The notes: a model not told the origin generated them from the letters alone. DNA of 64,000 bases from Parahoeflea alexandrii (GCF_024105735.1 NZ_JAAAML010000002.1:930001-994000), one strand, 5' to 3'. Shown: positions 25,114 through 34,577, numbered from the stretch's first letter. Program-made: numbers and translations.

Positions 25114-26629
25114 AACGCCGCCTGTCGTCGTCACCGATACGGTCAAGAACGCCATCCGCATCGTGGCGCTCGATCAGCGCGCCCGCGCCCGCGGCATCAG
25201 GCCGAACCAGACGCTCAGCGACGCCCGCGCCTTGGTGCCCGATCTCGATTGCCATCCTGCCGACGACGAGGCAAGCCGGGCGCTGCTCGTGAAGATCGCC
25301 GGCTGGTGCGAGCGCTATACGCCGCTTGTTGCGCTGGATACCGCCCCGGAGGTGGCGCGAGATCACGGCCTGTTCATGGACATCACCGGCTGCGCCCATT
25401 TGCTTGGCGGCGAGGCGGCGCTTATCGCCGACCTAGAGGCAAGGCTGCGCGCGCAGGGCTTTCACGTCCGGCTCTGCCTCGCCGACACCCCGGGCGCCGC
25501 CTGGGCCATGGCGCGCTATGGCCAGGCGCGGATCATTGCCGGGGGCGCGCATGCCGAGGCGGTGCTGCCGCTGACGCTCAGCGGCCTGCGCCTGCCGCCT
25601 GAAATGGTCGCCTCGCTTGGCCGCGTCGGCCTCAAGACCATCGGCTGCATTGCCGGCCTGCCGCGCGCGCCGCTGGCCGCCCGCTTCGGCGCCCGGCTGA
25701 TGCAGCGGCTCGACCAGGCCCTGGGGCGCGAGGCCGAGGCGATCTCGCCGATCATGCCGGTGGCTGAACTCTCCACCGAGCGCCGCTTCGCCGAGCCGGT
25801 CACCCACCAGGACGAGATCAGCCATGTGATCGCAGCCCTCGCCGCGGGCATCATCGAACCGCTTGAGCGTCGCGGCCTCGGCCTGCGCAACTGCCGGCTC
25901 AAGTTGTTCCGGGTCGACGGCCATGTGAGCCTGCTTGATGTGCAGACCGCCAGACCGTTGCGCGATGCCCGCATGATCAGCCGCCTCTTCGCCGAACGCA
26001 TCGCCGGCCTGCATGATGATCTCGACGCCGGCTTCGGTTTCGACCTGATCCGGCTCGATGTGGTCCATGCCGATCCGTTCGAAGGCGGGCAAACGGAGAT
26101 GATGGCGCATCACGCTGCCGGGCAGGGCCATGATGCCCTGGTCGACCGGTTGGGCGCGCGGCTGGGGCTGGATCGGGTCCAGCGCTTCGTGCTCGCCGAT
26201 ACCCATATTCCCGAGCGCAGTTTCGGCCGCCAGCCGGTCGCTCATCTTGGCGCCCCCGGTTCTGGAGCCCGGAGATCCGCCGCGGGCAATGCCGCGCTGG
26301 CGTTCTCGCCGGATCCGCAAGCTCCCTGCGAGATCATCACCCGGCCGCTGATCCTGTTCGACCGGCCGGAACTGATGCAGACCATCGCCGAGGTGCCCGA
26401 TGGTCCGCCGCTCAGGTTTCGCTGGCGCAATGTCTCCTACGAGGTCGCCCGCTCCGAGGGGCCCGAGCGCATCGCCTGCGAATGGTGGCGCGACGGACGC
26501 GGTGCCCGCACCCGCGACTATTTCCGCGTCGAGGACCGGCAGGGCTACCGCTTCTGGATGTTCCGCCACGGGCTTTACGGCCGCGAAACCAGCGAGCCCG
26601 CCTGGTACATGCACGGGCTGTTTGCATGA
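24971..26629 (+). CDS. imuB: Y-family polymerase-like protein ImuB
   Basis: A 552-residue Y-family homologue. The N-terminal RILSIAFPHLPTDR replaces the catalytic DxD-containing motif of active Y-polymerases, so it is probably catalytically dead and acts as the hub that recruits DnaE2 to the beta clamp. The C-terminus carries a DUF6504-like domain (RFRWRNVSYEVARSEGPERIACEWW, then RDYFRVED and GLYGRE). It starts inside the imuA 3' end, and its stop overlaps the dnaE2 ATG (ATGA at 26626-26629). Confidence 0.9.
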   Translation: MPHPIQPHAPSRQRILSIAFPHLPTDRVHRARWGKSWIAGRILDAHPETPPVVVTDTVKNAIRIVALDQRARARGIRPNQTLSDARALVPDLDCHPADDEASRALLVKIAGWCERYTPLVALDTAPEVARDHGLFMDITGCAHLLGGEAALIADLEARLRAQGFHVRLCLADTPGAAWAMARYGQARIIAGGAHAEAVLPLTLSGLRLPPEMVASLGRVGLKTIGCIAGLPRAPLAARFGARLMQRLDQALGREAEAISPIMPVAELSTERRFAEPVTHQDEISHVIAALAAGIIEPLERRGLGLRNCRLKLFRVDGHVSLLDVQTARPLRDARMISRLFAERIAGLHDDLDAGFGFDLIRLDVVHADPFEGGQTEMMAHHAAGQGHDALVDRLGARLGLDRVQRFVLADTHIPERSFGRQPVAHLGAPGSGARRSAAGNAALAFSPDPQAPCEIITRPLILFDRPELMQTIAEVPDGPPLRFRWRNVSYEVARSEGPERIACEWWRDGRGARTRDYFRVEDRQGYRFWMFRHGLYGRETSEPAWYMHGLFA

Positions 26630-29600
26630 ATGAGATCTCTCCACCAAATGTGGGCTCGCCCCGCATCGGGCCGGCCTATGTCGAACTGGCCACTGCCAGC
26701 AATTTCTCTTTCCTGCGTGGCGCATCGCATGCAGAGGAACTGGTGGTGCAGGCGTCCCGGCTCGGCCTCGGCGGTATTGCGATAACCGACCGCAATTCAT
26801 TGGCCGGCGTCGTTCGCGGCCACATGGCGGCGAAGGAGGCTGGGCTTGCCTTTGCCACCGGCTGCCGGCTGGTGTTCATGGATACCACTCCCGATATCCT
26901 GGTCTGGCCCCAGGACCGCGCGGCCTATGCGCATCTGTGCGAACTGCTGACCACGGGAAAACGCCGCGCGCCGAAGGGCGAATGCCACCTGACGCTCGAC
27001 GATCTGCTCACACATGGCGAAGGCCTGCTGATGGCCGTCGTCGCACCTGCCGCAGCCGCCGGGGCGGGTCTCGCCTCAGTGCTGGAGCCATTGCGCAAAG
27101 CCTTTCCCGACCATCTGTATCTTGCCCTGTCCCGCGCCCATGGCGGCACCGACCAGCGCCACATGGCAAGCCTTGCCCGGCTGGCGCGTGAGCATGATCT
27201 GCCGCTGGTGGCGATCGGCGACGTGCTCTACCACGCGCCCGAACGCCGGCCTTTGCAGGATGTGCTGACCTGCATCCGCGAGGGCAGGACGCTGGCGAGC
27301 ATCGGTACAAGGCTTGAGATCAATGCCGAGCGGCACCTCAAATCGCATGCCGAGATGCTGCATCTGTTCAGGGGCTACGAGGCGGCGGTGGCGCAAGCCG
27401 CCATTCTGTTCGGGCGGATACGATTCTCGCTCGATGAACTGCGCTATCAGTATCCCGATGCGCCGATGTTCGCCGAACTCGGGCCAGAGCCTCTGTCTGC
27501 GCAAGCGGCGCTGGAACAGCTCACCGCCATCGGCCTGAAGAAGCGCTATCCCGGCGGCGCGCCGGAAAAGGTGCTCAAGGCCATTGCCCATGAGACGCAG
27601 CTGATCAGGAAGCTCGATTACGCCCCCTATTTCCTCACTGTCTATGACATCGTCCGCTTCGCCCGCTCGCAGGAAATCCTCTGCCAGGGCCGCGGTTCGG
27701 CCGCCAATTCCGCCGTCTGCTATTGCCTCGAGATCACCGAGGTCGATCCCGGCAAGGTCGACCTTCTGTTCGAGCGCTTCATCTCCGAGGAGCGCAACGA
27801 GCCGCCCGACATCGACGTCGATTTCGAGCACGAGCGGCGCGAGGAGGTGATCCAGTATATATACGCGAAGTATGGGCGCGACAGGGCAGGGCTCGCCGCC
27901 ACCGTCATCACCTACCGCGCCCGCTCGGCGATCCGCGAGGTCGGCAAGGTGTTCGGGCTTTCCGACGATGCGATTTCTGCCATATCCGGCACCAAGTGGG
28001 GCGGCTGGTCGCGCGAGGTCGACGCCGAGGACGCCCGCCGGGCAGGTCTCGATCCGGCCGACAAGCACCTGGCGCAGATGCTCGATCTTGCCTCTCAGAT
28101 CGTTGGCTTTCCGCGTCATCTGTCGCAGCATGTCGGCGGTTTCGTGATTACCCGCGACAAGCTGTCCTCGCTGATCCCGATCGAGAACGCGGCGATGGAG
28201 GACCGAACCATCGTCGAGTGGGACAAGGACGATCTCGAAAGTCTCGGCATGCTCAAGATCGACGTGCTGGCGCTCGGCATGCTGACCTGCATCCGCAAGG
28301 CCTTCGCGTTGCTGGAAACGCATTACGGCCGCGCCGAAACGCTCGCCTCGCTGCCCGATGGCGATAAACCCACCTATGACATGATCTGCCGCGCCGACAC
28401 CATCGGCGTGTTCCAGATCGAAAGCCGTGCCCAGATGTCGATGCTGCCGCGCCTCAAGCCGCGCTGCTATTATGATCTGGTCATCGAGGTGGCGATCGTC
28501 CGGCCCGGCCCGATCCAGGGCGACATGGTCCATCCCTACCTGCGCCGCCGTCAGGGCAAGGAGCAGGTTTCCTTTCCGAAGGAGGAATTGCGCAATGTGC
28601 TCGGCAAGACGCTCGGCGTGCCGCTGTTCCAGGAGCAGGCGATGAACATTGCCATCGTCGCCGGCGGCTTCTCACCCGGCGAGGCCGACAAGCTGCGCCG
28701 CGCCATGGCCACCTTCCGCCGGGTCGGCACCATCGGTTCATTCCAGCAGAAGATGGTTGAAGGCATGGTCAGGAACGGTTACGAGCGCGACTTCGCCGAG
28801 CACTGTTTCCGCCAGATCGAGGGCTTTGGCGAATATGGTTTCCCCGAAAGCCATGCGGCGAGCTTCGCGCTGCTGGTCTATGTCTCCTGCTGGCTCAAGT
28901 GCCATTACCCGGATGTCTTCTGCGCCGCCATTCTCAACTCCCAGCCGATGGGTTTTTATGCGCCCGCCCAGCTTGTCCGCGACGCCCGCGAGCACGGCGT
29001 CGAGATCCGCGCCGTCGACATCAACTGCTCGGACTGGAACGCGACACTGGAGCCGGATCCGGCGCCACAGCCGCTCTCACCCCGGTATCGCGAGATGAAG
29101 GGCATCATGAAGCACGCCCATGCGGTGCGGCTGGGGCTGCAACACGTCAAGGGGTTCGGCGAAGCCGAAGCCCTGCAGCTTATGCAGAACCGCGGCCGCG
29201 GCTATGACAGTGTCCGCGATCTGTGGATGCGCTCCGGCCTGCCGCGCCGTTCGATCGAACAGCTGGCCGAGGCCGATTGCTTCCGCTCGATCGGGCTCGA
29301 TCGCCGTGATGCGCTGTGGGCGGTCAAGGCGCTCGACCCGCTCTCGAGTGCCGAGCGGCTGCCGCTGTTCGCCCTTGCCGACAGCCATGATCTGCAGAAG
29401 GAACCCGATGTCCACCTGCCGCCGATGCCATTGGGCGAGCAGGTGATCAATGACTACCAGGCGCTGTCGTTTTCCTTGAAGGCGCACCCGATGTCCTTCC
29501 TGCGCGAGCGGCTGGCGGGCAAGGGCTGCCGGCCCAACTCCGATCTGCAGGACATCCGTTCAGGCAGGCAGGTCAAGGTTGCAGGCCTCGTGCTGGTCAG

Positions 29601-30024
29601 GCAGCGGCCCGGCTCGGCCAAGGGCGTGGTGTTCGAGACCATCGAGGACGAGACCGGTGTCGCCAACATCATCGTCTGGCCCAAGGTGTTCGAGAAGTTC
29701 CGCGCCATCGTGCTCGGCAGCCGCTGCGTCGGTGTGCGCGGCAGGCTGCAGAACGAGGACGGGGTTATCCATGTCGTGGCCGAGTATCTCGAGGACCTGA
29801 CCCCGATGATGGCGCAGATTTCTGACATGGCAGCCGAGATGGGCGGGCTCGCCAATGCCGACGAGGTGCGCCGCCCGATCGAGGACATGCGCCCGCGCAC
29901 CAAGCCCGCCGCCCGCATCATCAGGCTGATCCGCGAGGCACCGGAACTGCGCCGGGACTATGAGGAACTGGCGACAGCCAGAAATGCAGGCCGTGCTCTG
30001 CCTAAAGGCAGGAACTTCCACTGA
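26626..30024 (+). CDS. dnaE2: error-prone DNA polymerase DnaE2
   Basis: A 1132-residue C-family polymerase. The N-terminal PHP domain opens YVELATASNFSFLRGASHAEELV; the palm carries the catalytic aspartates in PPDIDVDFEHERREEV around residue 395; a tandem HhH region and an OB-fold (VKVAGLVLVRQRPGSAKGV) follow. It performs the mutagenic extension step in the ImuABC pathway. I start at ATG 26626, coupled to the imuB stop; an open frame from 26482 overlaps imuB. The length is normal for DnaE2. Confidence 0.95.
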   Translation: MNEISPPNVGSPRIGPAYVELATASNFSFLRGASHAEELVVQASRLGLGGIAITDRNSLAGVVRGHMAAKEAGLAFATGCRLVFMDTTPDILVWPQDRAAYAHLCELLTTGKRRAPKGECHLTLDDLLTHGEGLLMAVVAPAAAAGAGLASVLEPLRKAFPDHLYLALSRAHGGTDQRHMASLARLAREHDLPLVAIGDVLYHAPERRPLQDVLTCIREGRTLASIGTRLEINAERHLKSHAEMLHLFRGYEAAVAQAAILFGRIRFSLDELRYQYPDAPMFAELGPEPLSAQAALEQLTAIGLKKRYPGGAPEKVLKAIAHETQLIRKLDYAPYFLTVYDIVRFARSQEILCQGRGSAANSAVCYCLEITEVDPGKVDLLFERFISEERNEPPDIDVDFEHERREEVIQYIYAKYGRDRAGLAATVITYRARSAIREVGKVFGLSDDAISAISGTKWGGWSREVDAEDARRAGLDPADKHLAQMLDLASQIVGFPRHLSQHVGGFVITRDKLSSLIPIENAAMEDRTIVEWDKDDLESLGMLKIDVLALGMLTCIRKAFALLETHYGRAETLASLPDGDKPTYDMICRADTIGVFQIESRAQMSMLPRLKPRCYYDLVIEVAIVRPGPIQGDMVHPYLRRRQGKEQVSFPKEELRNVLGKTLGVPLFQEQAMNIAIVAGGFSPGEADKLRRAMATFRRVGTIGSFQQKMVEGMVRNGYERDFAEHCFRQIEGFGEYGFPESHAASFALLVYVSCWLKCHYPDVFCAAILNSQPMGFYAPAQLVRDAREHGVEIRAVDINCSDWNATLEPDPAPQPLSPRYREMKGIMKHAHAVRLGLQHVKGFGEAEALQLMQNRGRGYDSVRDLWMRSGLPRRSIEQLAEADCFRSIGLDRRDALWAVKALDPLSSAERLPLFALADSHDLQKEPDVHLPPMPLGEQVINDYQALSFSLKAHPMSFLRERLAGKGCRPNSDLQDIRSGRQVKVAGLVLVRQRPGSAKGVVFETIEDETGVANIIVWPKVFEKFRAIVLGSRCVGVRGRLQNEDGVIHVVAEYLEDLTPMMAQISDMAAEMGGLANADEVRRPIEDMRPRTKPAARIIRLIREAPELRRDYEELATARNAGRALPKGRNFH

Positions 30025-30064
30025 TGCGAAGGCCAGGCAGGGCGGGCAGCGCTAGCGGAAATGG

Positions 30065-31093
30065 CTATGTCGCCGGATCGGGCGTTGGCGGCCCCAGCGT
30101 TCCGCGTTCGACAATTGCCGTCGGGATCTCGATCCGCCGCTCCACCTGTTCCTTGTTGATCAGCCTGATCAGCATCTCGGCTGCGGCCTCACCCATGCGG
30201 TTGTGCGGCACCCGCACGGTGGTCAGTTTCGGATCGACCACGCCGGCCAGATCGATGTCGTCGAACCCGGTGATCGATACGTCCTCGGGCACCCGCAGGC
30301 CGAGTTCGCGCGCCTTTTGCATGGCCCCCACCGCAAGCACGTCATTGCCGCACAGAACCGCCGTCGGACGTGGCGCAAGCGCCATCAGGTTCCCGAAGGC
30401 CTTTGCGCCCTCGTCAAACGTGTAGGCCGCCTCGATCACCGGTAGCTCATCCGCAGGAATGCCGGCGCGTTCCGCAGCGGCCCGCACGCCTTCCATCCTG
30501 TCGGCGGCGCGGTCGTTCATCTCGGTGATGCCGGCAATCATGGCGAGCCGGCGATGCCCCTTTGCCAGGACTTTCTCGGTCAGTCCGGCCGCGGCGGCGC
30601 GATTGTCGAAGCCGACGAAATAGCCGTCCTCACCGCCAAGGTTCCAGGCGCCGAGAAACGGAATGCCGCGGCGGCGCAGGAATTCGACGCTCGCCTCGGG
30701 CCGCGCAGAGCCGATCAGCAAAAGGCCGTCAACGCCGCGGCTTGCCATCACTTCCATCTGTTCGCGTTCGCGCGCCGGCGAATAGCCCGAGCTCGCCACC
30801 AGCAGCGTCTTGCCGAAACGCGACAGGGCCTCCTGGAACGACTGCAATCCCCGCGCAAAAATGGCGTTGTCCATGGTCGGAATGATCGCGCCAACCGTGT
30901 TGGTCCGGCGGGAGGCCAGCGCCCGCCCGCCAAAATCCGGCGTGTAGCCGAGCGTCTCGATCGCCTGCATCACCCGCTCCCGTGTCGTAGCGATCACCCG
31001 GTCCGGCGCGTTAAGGCAACGTGAAACCGTCGCCGTCGACACTCCTGCCGCGCGCGCCACGTCATCCAGCGTTGGTTTTGCGAATTCGTTCAT
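30065..31093 (-). CDS. LacI-family regulator of the DHPS operon
   Basis: A 342-residue LacI/GalR repressor: HTH at residues 6-27 (KPTLDDVARAAGVSTATVSR), hinge, and periplasmic-binding-like effector domain (NTVGAIIPTMDNAIFARGLQ; SITGFDDIDLA). The ATG at 31093 has a GAGGGG site; an in-frame start at 31414 would cross the operators and is rejected. It is divergent from the TRAP/dehydrogenase operon, and two LacI-type operators lie in the gap, so it is the likely local regulator. The effector may be DHPS or a derivative. Confidence 0.88.
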   Translation of the reverse strand: MNEFAKPTLDDVARAAGVSTATVSRCLNAPDRVIATTRERVMQAIETLGYTPDFGGRALASRRTNTVGAIIPTMDNAIFARGLQSFQEALSRFGKTLLVASSGYSPAREREQMEVMASRGVDGLLLIGSARPEASVEFLRRRGIPFLGAWNLGGEDGYFVGFDNRAAAAGLTEKVLAKGHRRLAMIAGITEMNDRAADRMEGVRAAAERAGIPADELPVIEAAYTFDEGAKAFGNLMALAPRPTAVLCGNDVLAVGAMQKARELGLRVPEDVSITGFDDIDLAGVVDPKLTTVRVPHNRMGEAAAEMLIRLINKEQVERRIEIPTAIVERGTLGPPTPDPAT

Positions 31094-31138
31094 TGCCCCT
31101 CTTTGTTTCACTATACCCGCAAATTTCAAGATGCACGA

Positions 31139-31152
31139 TGTAAGCGCTTGCA
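31139..31152. promoter_or_regulatory. LacI-type operator 1
   Basis: TGTAAGCGCTTGCA is a near-perfect palindrome centred on the GCGC/CGCT core typical of LacI-family operators. It lies 46 bp upstream of the lacI-type gene, one half-site mismatch from operator 2. Confidence 0.8.
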
Positions 31153-31160
31153 TGATTTGA

Positions 31161-31174
31161 TGTAAGCGCTTACA
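31161..31174. promoter_or_regulatory. LacI-type operator 2
   Basis: TGTAAGCGCTTACA is a perfect 14-bp palindrome whose centre is 22 bp from that of operator 1, i.e. about two helical turns, so two dimers would bind the same DNA face. It lies 31 bp upstream of the first operon gene. Confidence 0.85.
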
Positions 31175-31204
31175 CTCGATTTTGTTGGAACCTTGGGAGG
31201 GGTC

Positions 31205-31435
31205 ATGACGCAAGCTCGAAAATCCGCATTCTGGATCGCAGCCCTGTTTATGGCGCTGTTCACTGCTGATGTTCTTGCCGGTGCATTTTTTCGCGCGGCC
31301 TTCATGTCCGATGTAGCCGAAGCACTGGTGCTTGCAATCTCCTGCTGTTTCTTTGTCGTCGGTATTCTCAGTCTTGAGGGACAGCGAAGCGACGACAAAT
31401 CCATGACAATTCAAAGGGAGGAGGAAACCCGATGA
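31205..31435 (+). CDS. small two-helix membrane protein heading the DHPS operon
   Basis: A 76-residue protein from ATG 31205 with a strong GGGAGGGG site. Two hydrophobic helices are visible (about residues 8-30 and 37-57) with a charged C-terminal tail. I do not recognise a family. It is the first gene behind the LacI operators, and its stop overlaps the start of the TRAP binding-protein gene by 4 nt (ATGA, 31432-31435), so it is cotranslated with the transporter. It might be a transporter accessory subunit; this is inference from position. Confidence 0.7.
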   Translation: MTQARKSAFWIAALFMALFTADVLAGAFFRAAFMSDVAEALVLAISCCFFVVGILSLEGQRSDDKSMTIQREEETR

Positions 31436-32583
31436 CTGACAAGAAAATCCAGGATGAAGTGGCTTCGATCGAGAGGCGCAATTTTCTTAAGCTGACTGGC
31501 GCAGGCGCGTTTACCGTTGCCATGGTGGCCGGCGCTGCGGGCACATTGTGGTCGGATCAGGCCGTGGCGCAGACAGCCAAGGAAGAGAGCGAGCGCGAGG
31601 CTGCGGCCGAGCACGTCATGACCATTGCCACTGCCTATATTCTCGGCGCGTCACGCAGCTATCCGATCATGCAGCTTGACCTGAAGGAAAACATCCAGAA
31701 CGCCACAAACGGCAAGGTCTACGTCCGGCTCGCACCTGGCGGCCAGCTGGGGGCCGGTGGTGCTCTTGTACAGAAGGTTCAGGGTGGTACCATTCAGGCG
31801 GCACAGCATTCGCTGTCCAACTTCGCGCCTTTCGCGCCCGCTGCCGACCTGATCAATCTTCCCTATTTCTGCGGCGCCAACCAGAAATTCGTCAATCTGG
31901 TCAACTCCGACACTTGGAAGTCGGAAGTCCATCCGAAGATCGAGGCAGCCGGTTTCAAGCCTCTGTTCTACATCGTGATCGACCCACGTGTTGTCGCAGT
32001 CCGCAAGGGCGGCAACGTGGTCATGTCGCCGGCTGATATGGCAGGCGTCAAGTTCCGCGTTCCCGGCTCGGCGATGTTGCAGCAATACTATCGTATGGTC
32101 GGCGCGAACCCGACACCGGTGGCATGGGGCGAAACCCCGTCTGCCATCAAGCAGGGTGTTGCCGATGCACTCGATCCGTCCGTCGGAGCGCTCTTTGTCT
32201 TTGGCTTCAAGGACATTCTGAGCCATGTGACCTTTACCCAGGCCGTCCCTGACAGCCAGGTCTTTTCGATGAACCTGGAATGGTTCAACGGCCTGCCTGC
32301 TGACGTGCAGGAAGGCATCGAGTTCGCCGGCGAGATCACCGCACAGCAGAACCTCGCCAAGGTTCCCGCAGCCCGCAACTACGCCATGTCCGAGTTGCGC
32401 AAGTCCGGTGTCGAATTCCATTCGCTGACCGATGATCAGCTCGCGGAATGGGAAGACGTTGGCGGCTACCAGAAGTCCGATTGGGACTCCTTCAAGGTGG
32501 AGTTGGCCGGATCGATGGATGTCTTCAACAAGCTTGATGAAGCCGCAAGCACGATGGGCCGTTACTACGTCCACGACGCGTAA
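31432..32583 (+). CDS. TRAP substrate-binding protein, DHPS type (HpsKLM system)
   Basis: A 383-residue DctP-family binding protein with a twin-arginine-type signal (ERRNFLKLTGAGAFTVAMVAG, split here as residues 14-34) and the YVRLAPGGQLGAGGALVQKVQGG ligand-domain start. It probably delivers 2,3-dihydroxypropane-1-sulfonate to the TRAP permease, judging from the downstream hpsN/O/P-type genes. A Tat rather than Sec signal contrasts with MatP in the same window. A strong hairpin follows the stop, separating it from the permease genes. Confidence 0.78.
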   Translation: MTDKKIQDEVASIERRNFLKLTGAGAFTVAMVAGAAGTLWSDQAVAQTAKEESEREAAAEHVMTIATAYILGASRSYPIMQLDLKENIQNATNGKVYVRLAPGGQLGAGGALVQKVQGGTIQAAQHSLSNFAPFAPAADLINLPYFCGANQKFVNLVNSDTWKSEVHPKIEAAGFKPLFYIVIDPRVVAVRKGGNVVMSPADMAGVKFRVPGSAMLQQYYRMVGANPTPVAWGETPSAIKQGVADALDPSVGALFVFGFKDILSHVTFTQAVPDSQVFSMNLEWFNGLPADVQEGIEFAGEITAQQNLAKVPAARNYAMSELRKSGVEFHSLTDDQLAEWEDVGGYQKSDWDSFKVELAGSMDVFNKLDEAASTMGRYYVHDA

Positions 32584-32594
32584 TGCCTGATCCA

Positions 32595-32620
32595 GGCCGG
32601 CGCCTCACCGGGCGCCGGCC
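32595..32620 (+). other. strong hairpin between TRAP binding protein and permease genes
   Basis: GGCCGGCGCC-TCACCG-GGCGCCGGCC is a perfect 10-bp GC-only stem with a 6-nt loop, 11 nt after the binding-protein stop. No T-run follows directly. It probably stabilises or partially terminates the message, as at 11420-11439 in the malonate operon. Confidence 0.78.
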
Positions 32621-32692
32621 CCACTTAAAAGTCTTTCATGTCAGCTTGCACCACGGGGAGTGTTTCCTGCGGTCGCGCAGGAGGGGATAGAC

Positions 32693-33208
32693 GTGCCGGG
32701 ATTTCTCAAAGCATTGGACAGGAATGCGGAACGGTGGGCCCTGCTGGTCTTCTACGTTCTGCTTGTGGTGACGATGGCCGTTGAAGTTCTGCGGCGCGAA
32801 GCCTTTTCCTACTCGTCAATCTGGGGAGAGGAGGTGGTCCGCTATTCCTTCATCTATCTCGCCTGGATCGGGGCGGCCTCCGCGGTGCGCGAGCGCGCGC
32901 ATATCCGCATTGATGTCATCATGCATTACCTCGGCCCGCGCATGAAAGCGCTGCTCTACATGTTGGGCGACCTGGTCATGTTTTCGGTGGCCCTGGTTGC
33001 GCTCTACTGGTCTTTTGAAACTGTCACGGTGTCCTGGAAATTTGGGTCCGTCAGCCACGGCCTGCGCGTGTCCATGGTCTGGTTCCTGATGGCGGTGCCG
33101 ATTGGTTTCACACTTCTCATCGCACGGCTGATCCAGTCCTTCATCCACGATTTCAATTCGCTTCGAACCGGCCGGCCGGTGTTCGAAGGCAACCAGCTCT
33201 TTGATTGA
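32693..33208 (+). CDS. TRAP small permease subunit, DHPS type
   Basis: A 171-residue DctQ protein with four hydrophobic segments (near residues 17-34, 46-66, 84-105, 125-147) and the conserved FIYLAWIGAASAVRERAHIRID stretch. I start at GTG 32693 because AGGAGGGG lies 6 nt upstream; a GTG at 32660 is possible but would include this site inside the coding region. It joins the large subunit 10 bp downstream. Confidence 0.82.
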   Translation: MPGFLKALDRNAERWALLVFYVLLVVTMAVEVLRREAFSYSSIWGEEVVRYSFIYLAWIGAASAVRERAHIRIDVIMHYLGPRMKALLYMLGDLVMFSVALVALYWSFETVTVSWKFGSVSHGLRVSMVWFLMAVPIGFTLLIARLIQSFIHDFNSLRTGRPVFEGNQLFD

Positions 33209-33217
33209 GGATCAGCC

Positions 33218-34546
33218 ATGTTGTGGAATCAGCAATTAAACACGGTTGTCCTGGGTTGGGATTTCTACGCGCCGGTGATCCTGTTTGTCGTCCTGTGCGC
33301 GCTTGCCATCCCTGTCTGGGCGGCAATCGGCTCGGCCGCGATCATGATGTTGATCATGTCCGGTGCGCTGCCACTTTCTCTGGTCGGCGAATCCCTGTTT
33401 GACGGGATTGATCACTTTGCGCTCACCGCGATCCCGCTCTTTATCCTGACCGGCGACGTGCTTGTTCGCACCGGTCTAAGCCGCAAGTTTCTCGATGTGG
33501 CCGAGGCGCTGACGTGCTGGACCAAGGGCGGATTTGGCTCCGCCACGGTTCTGGTCTGCGGCATGTTTGCAGCCATCTCGGGCTCCGATGCCGCCGGTGC
33601 GGCTGCGGTGGGCCGGATGACCATCGGCCGCCTGGTGGAAAGCGGCTATCCGCGGCCCTATGCCTGTGCCTTGGTTGCAGCAGGTGCCTGTACCGGCATC
33701 CTGATCCCGCCATCGATCGCCTACATCATCATCGGTCTGGTGCTTGGCATCTCCGCTTCCACGCTGTTCCTGGCGGCGCTCATTCCCGGGATCTGTATCC
33801 TGATCTCGATCCTGATCACCAACATCGTCGTCAACCGGATCTACAAGTACGAAGGTGGCGAACCGATGACGTTCGCCGAGTGGTTCAGCAATCTGCGCAC
33901 GACACTGAAGTCTGGCTGGTACGCGTTCCTGGTGCCCGGAATCATCTTCTACGGCATCTTCTCCGGGCGTTTGACACCCACCGAGGCTGGCGCCACCGCC
34001 GTCATCGTCACCATCATCATGGGCTTCTTCCTCAAGACGCTGAAACTGTCGGACTTTCCCGCCATGCTGCTCGGGTCCGCCAAGGTGGTCGGCGTGATCC
34101 TGCCGATCATTGCCTTCTCGCTGCCGCTGGCCCAGGCGCTTGCCATCATGGGCGTGCCGCAAGGCTTCGTCGCTGCGGTGACCTCTATCAGCGAGGATCC
34201 CTACATTCTCATCCTGCTGATGATTTTCATCCTGATCGCTGCCGGCTGCGTCATGGAAACGACCCCCAACATTGTGATCCTGGCGCCCATTCTAAAACCG
34301 CTGGCCGACAACATCGGCATGAACGAGATCCAGTTCTGCATCATGATGATCACATCGCTCGGCGTTGGCTTCATCACGCCACCGCTCGGTCTCAACCTGT
34401 TTGTCGTGTCTGGCATCACTGGTGAGTCGATTCTGAAAATAGCCTGGCAGGCAATCCCGTTTGTATTCTTCATGCTGCTCGTCGTGCTGATCATTGCCTA
34501 TGTCCCTGCACTCTCAACAACCCTGCTGCCGGAAATCTACCAGTAG
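33218..34546 (+). CDS. TRAP large permease subunit, DHPS type
   Basis: A 442-residue DctM protein with about 12 hydrophobic segments; diagnostic stretches are CGMFAAISGSDAAGAAAVGRM, ACTGILIPPSIAYI and GFITPPLGLNLFVVSG. It imports the substrate by sodium symport with the small subunit and binding protein. The next gene, a HisD-like dehydrogenase, follows after 31 bp with its own strong ribosome binding site, consistent with one transport-and-oxidation operon. Confidence 0.88.
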   Translation: MLWNQQLNTVVLGWDFYAPVILFVVLCALAIPVWAAIGSAAIMMLIMSGALPLSLVGESLFDGIDHFALTAIPLFILTGDVLVRTGLSRKFLDVAEALTCWTKGGFGSATVLVCGMFAAISGSDAAGAAAVGRMTIGRLVESGYPRPYACALVAAGACTGILIPPSIAYIIIGLVLGISASTLFLAALIPGICILISILITNIVVNRIYKYEGGEPMTFAEWFSNLRTTLKSGWYAFLVPGIIFYGIFSGRLTPTEAGATAVIVTIIMGFFLKTLKLSDFPAMLLGSAKVVGVILPIIAFSLPLAQALAIMGVPQGFVAAVTSISEDPYILILLMIFILIAAGCVMETTPNIVILAPILKPLADNIGMNEIQFCIMMITSLGVGFITPPLGLNLFVVSGITGESILKIAWQAIPFVFFMLLVVLIIAYVPALSTTLLPEIYQ

Positions 34547-34577
34547 TCCGAAATCATCAATAAGGAGGACCGGAGAC

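Noticed and set aside
24971-26629. Active Y-family translesion polymerase
   Set aside because: The N-terminal catalytic acidic motif is replaced by AFPHLPTDR, and the gene is between imuA and dnaE2, so it is the non-catalytic ImuB.
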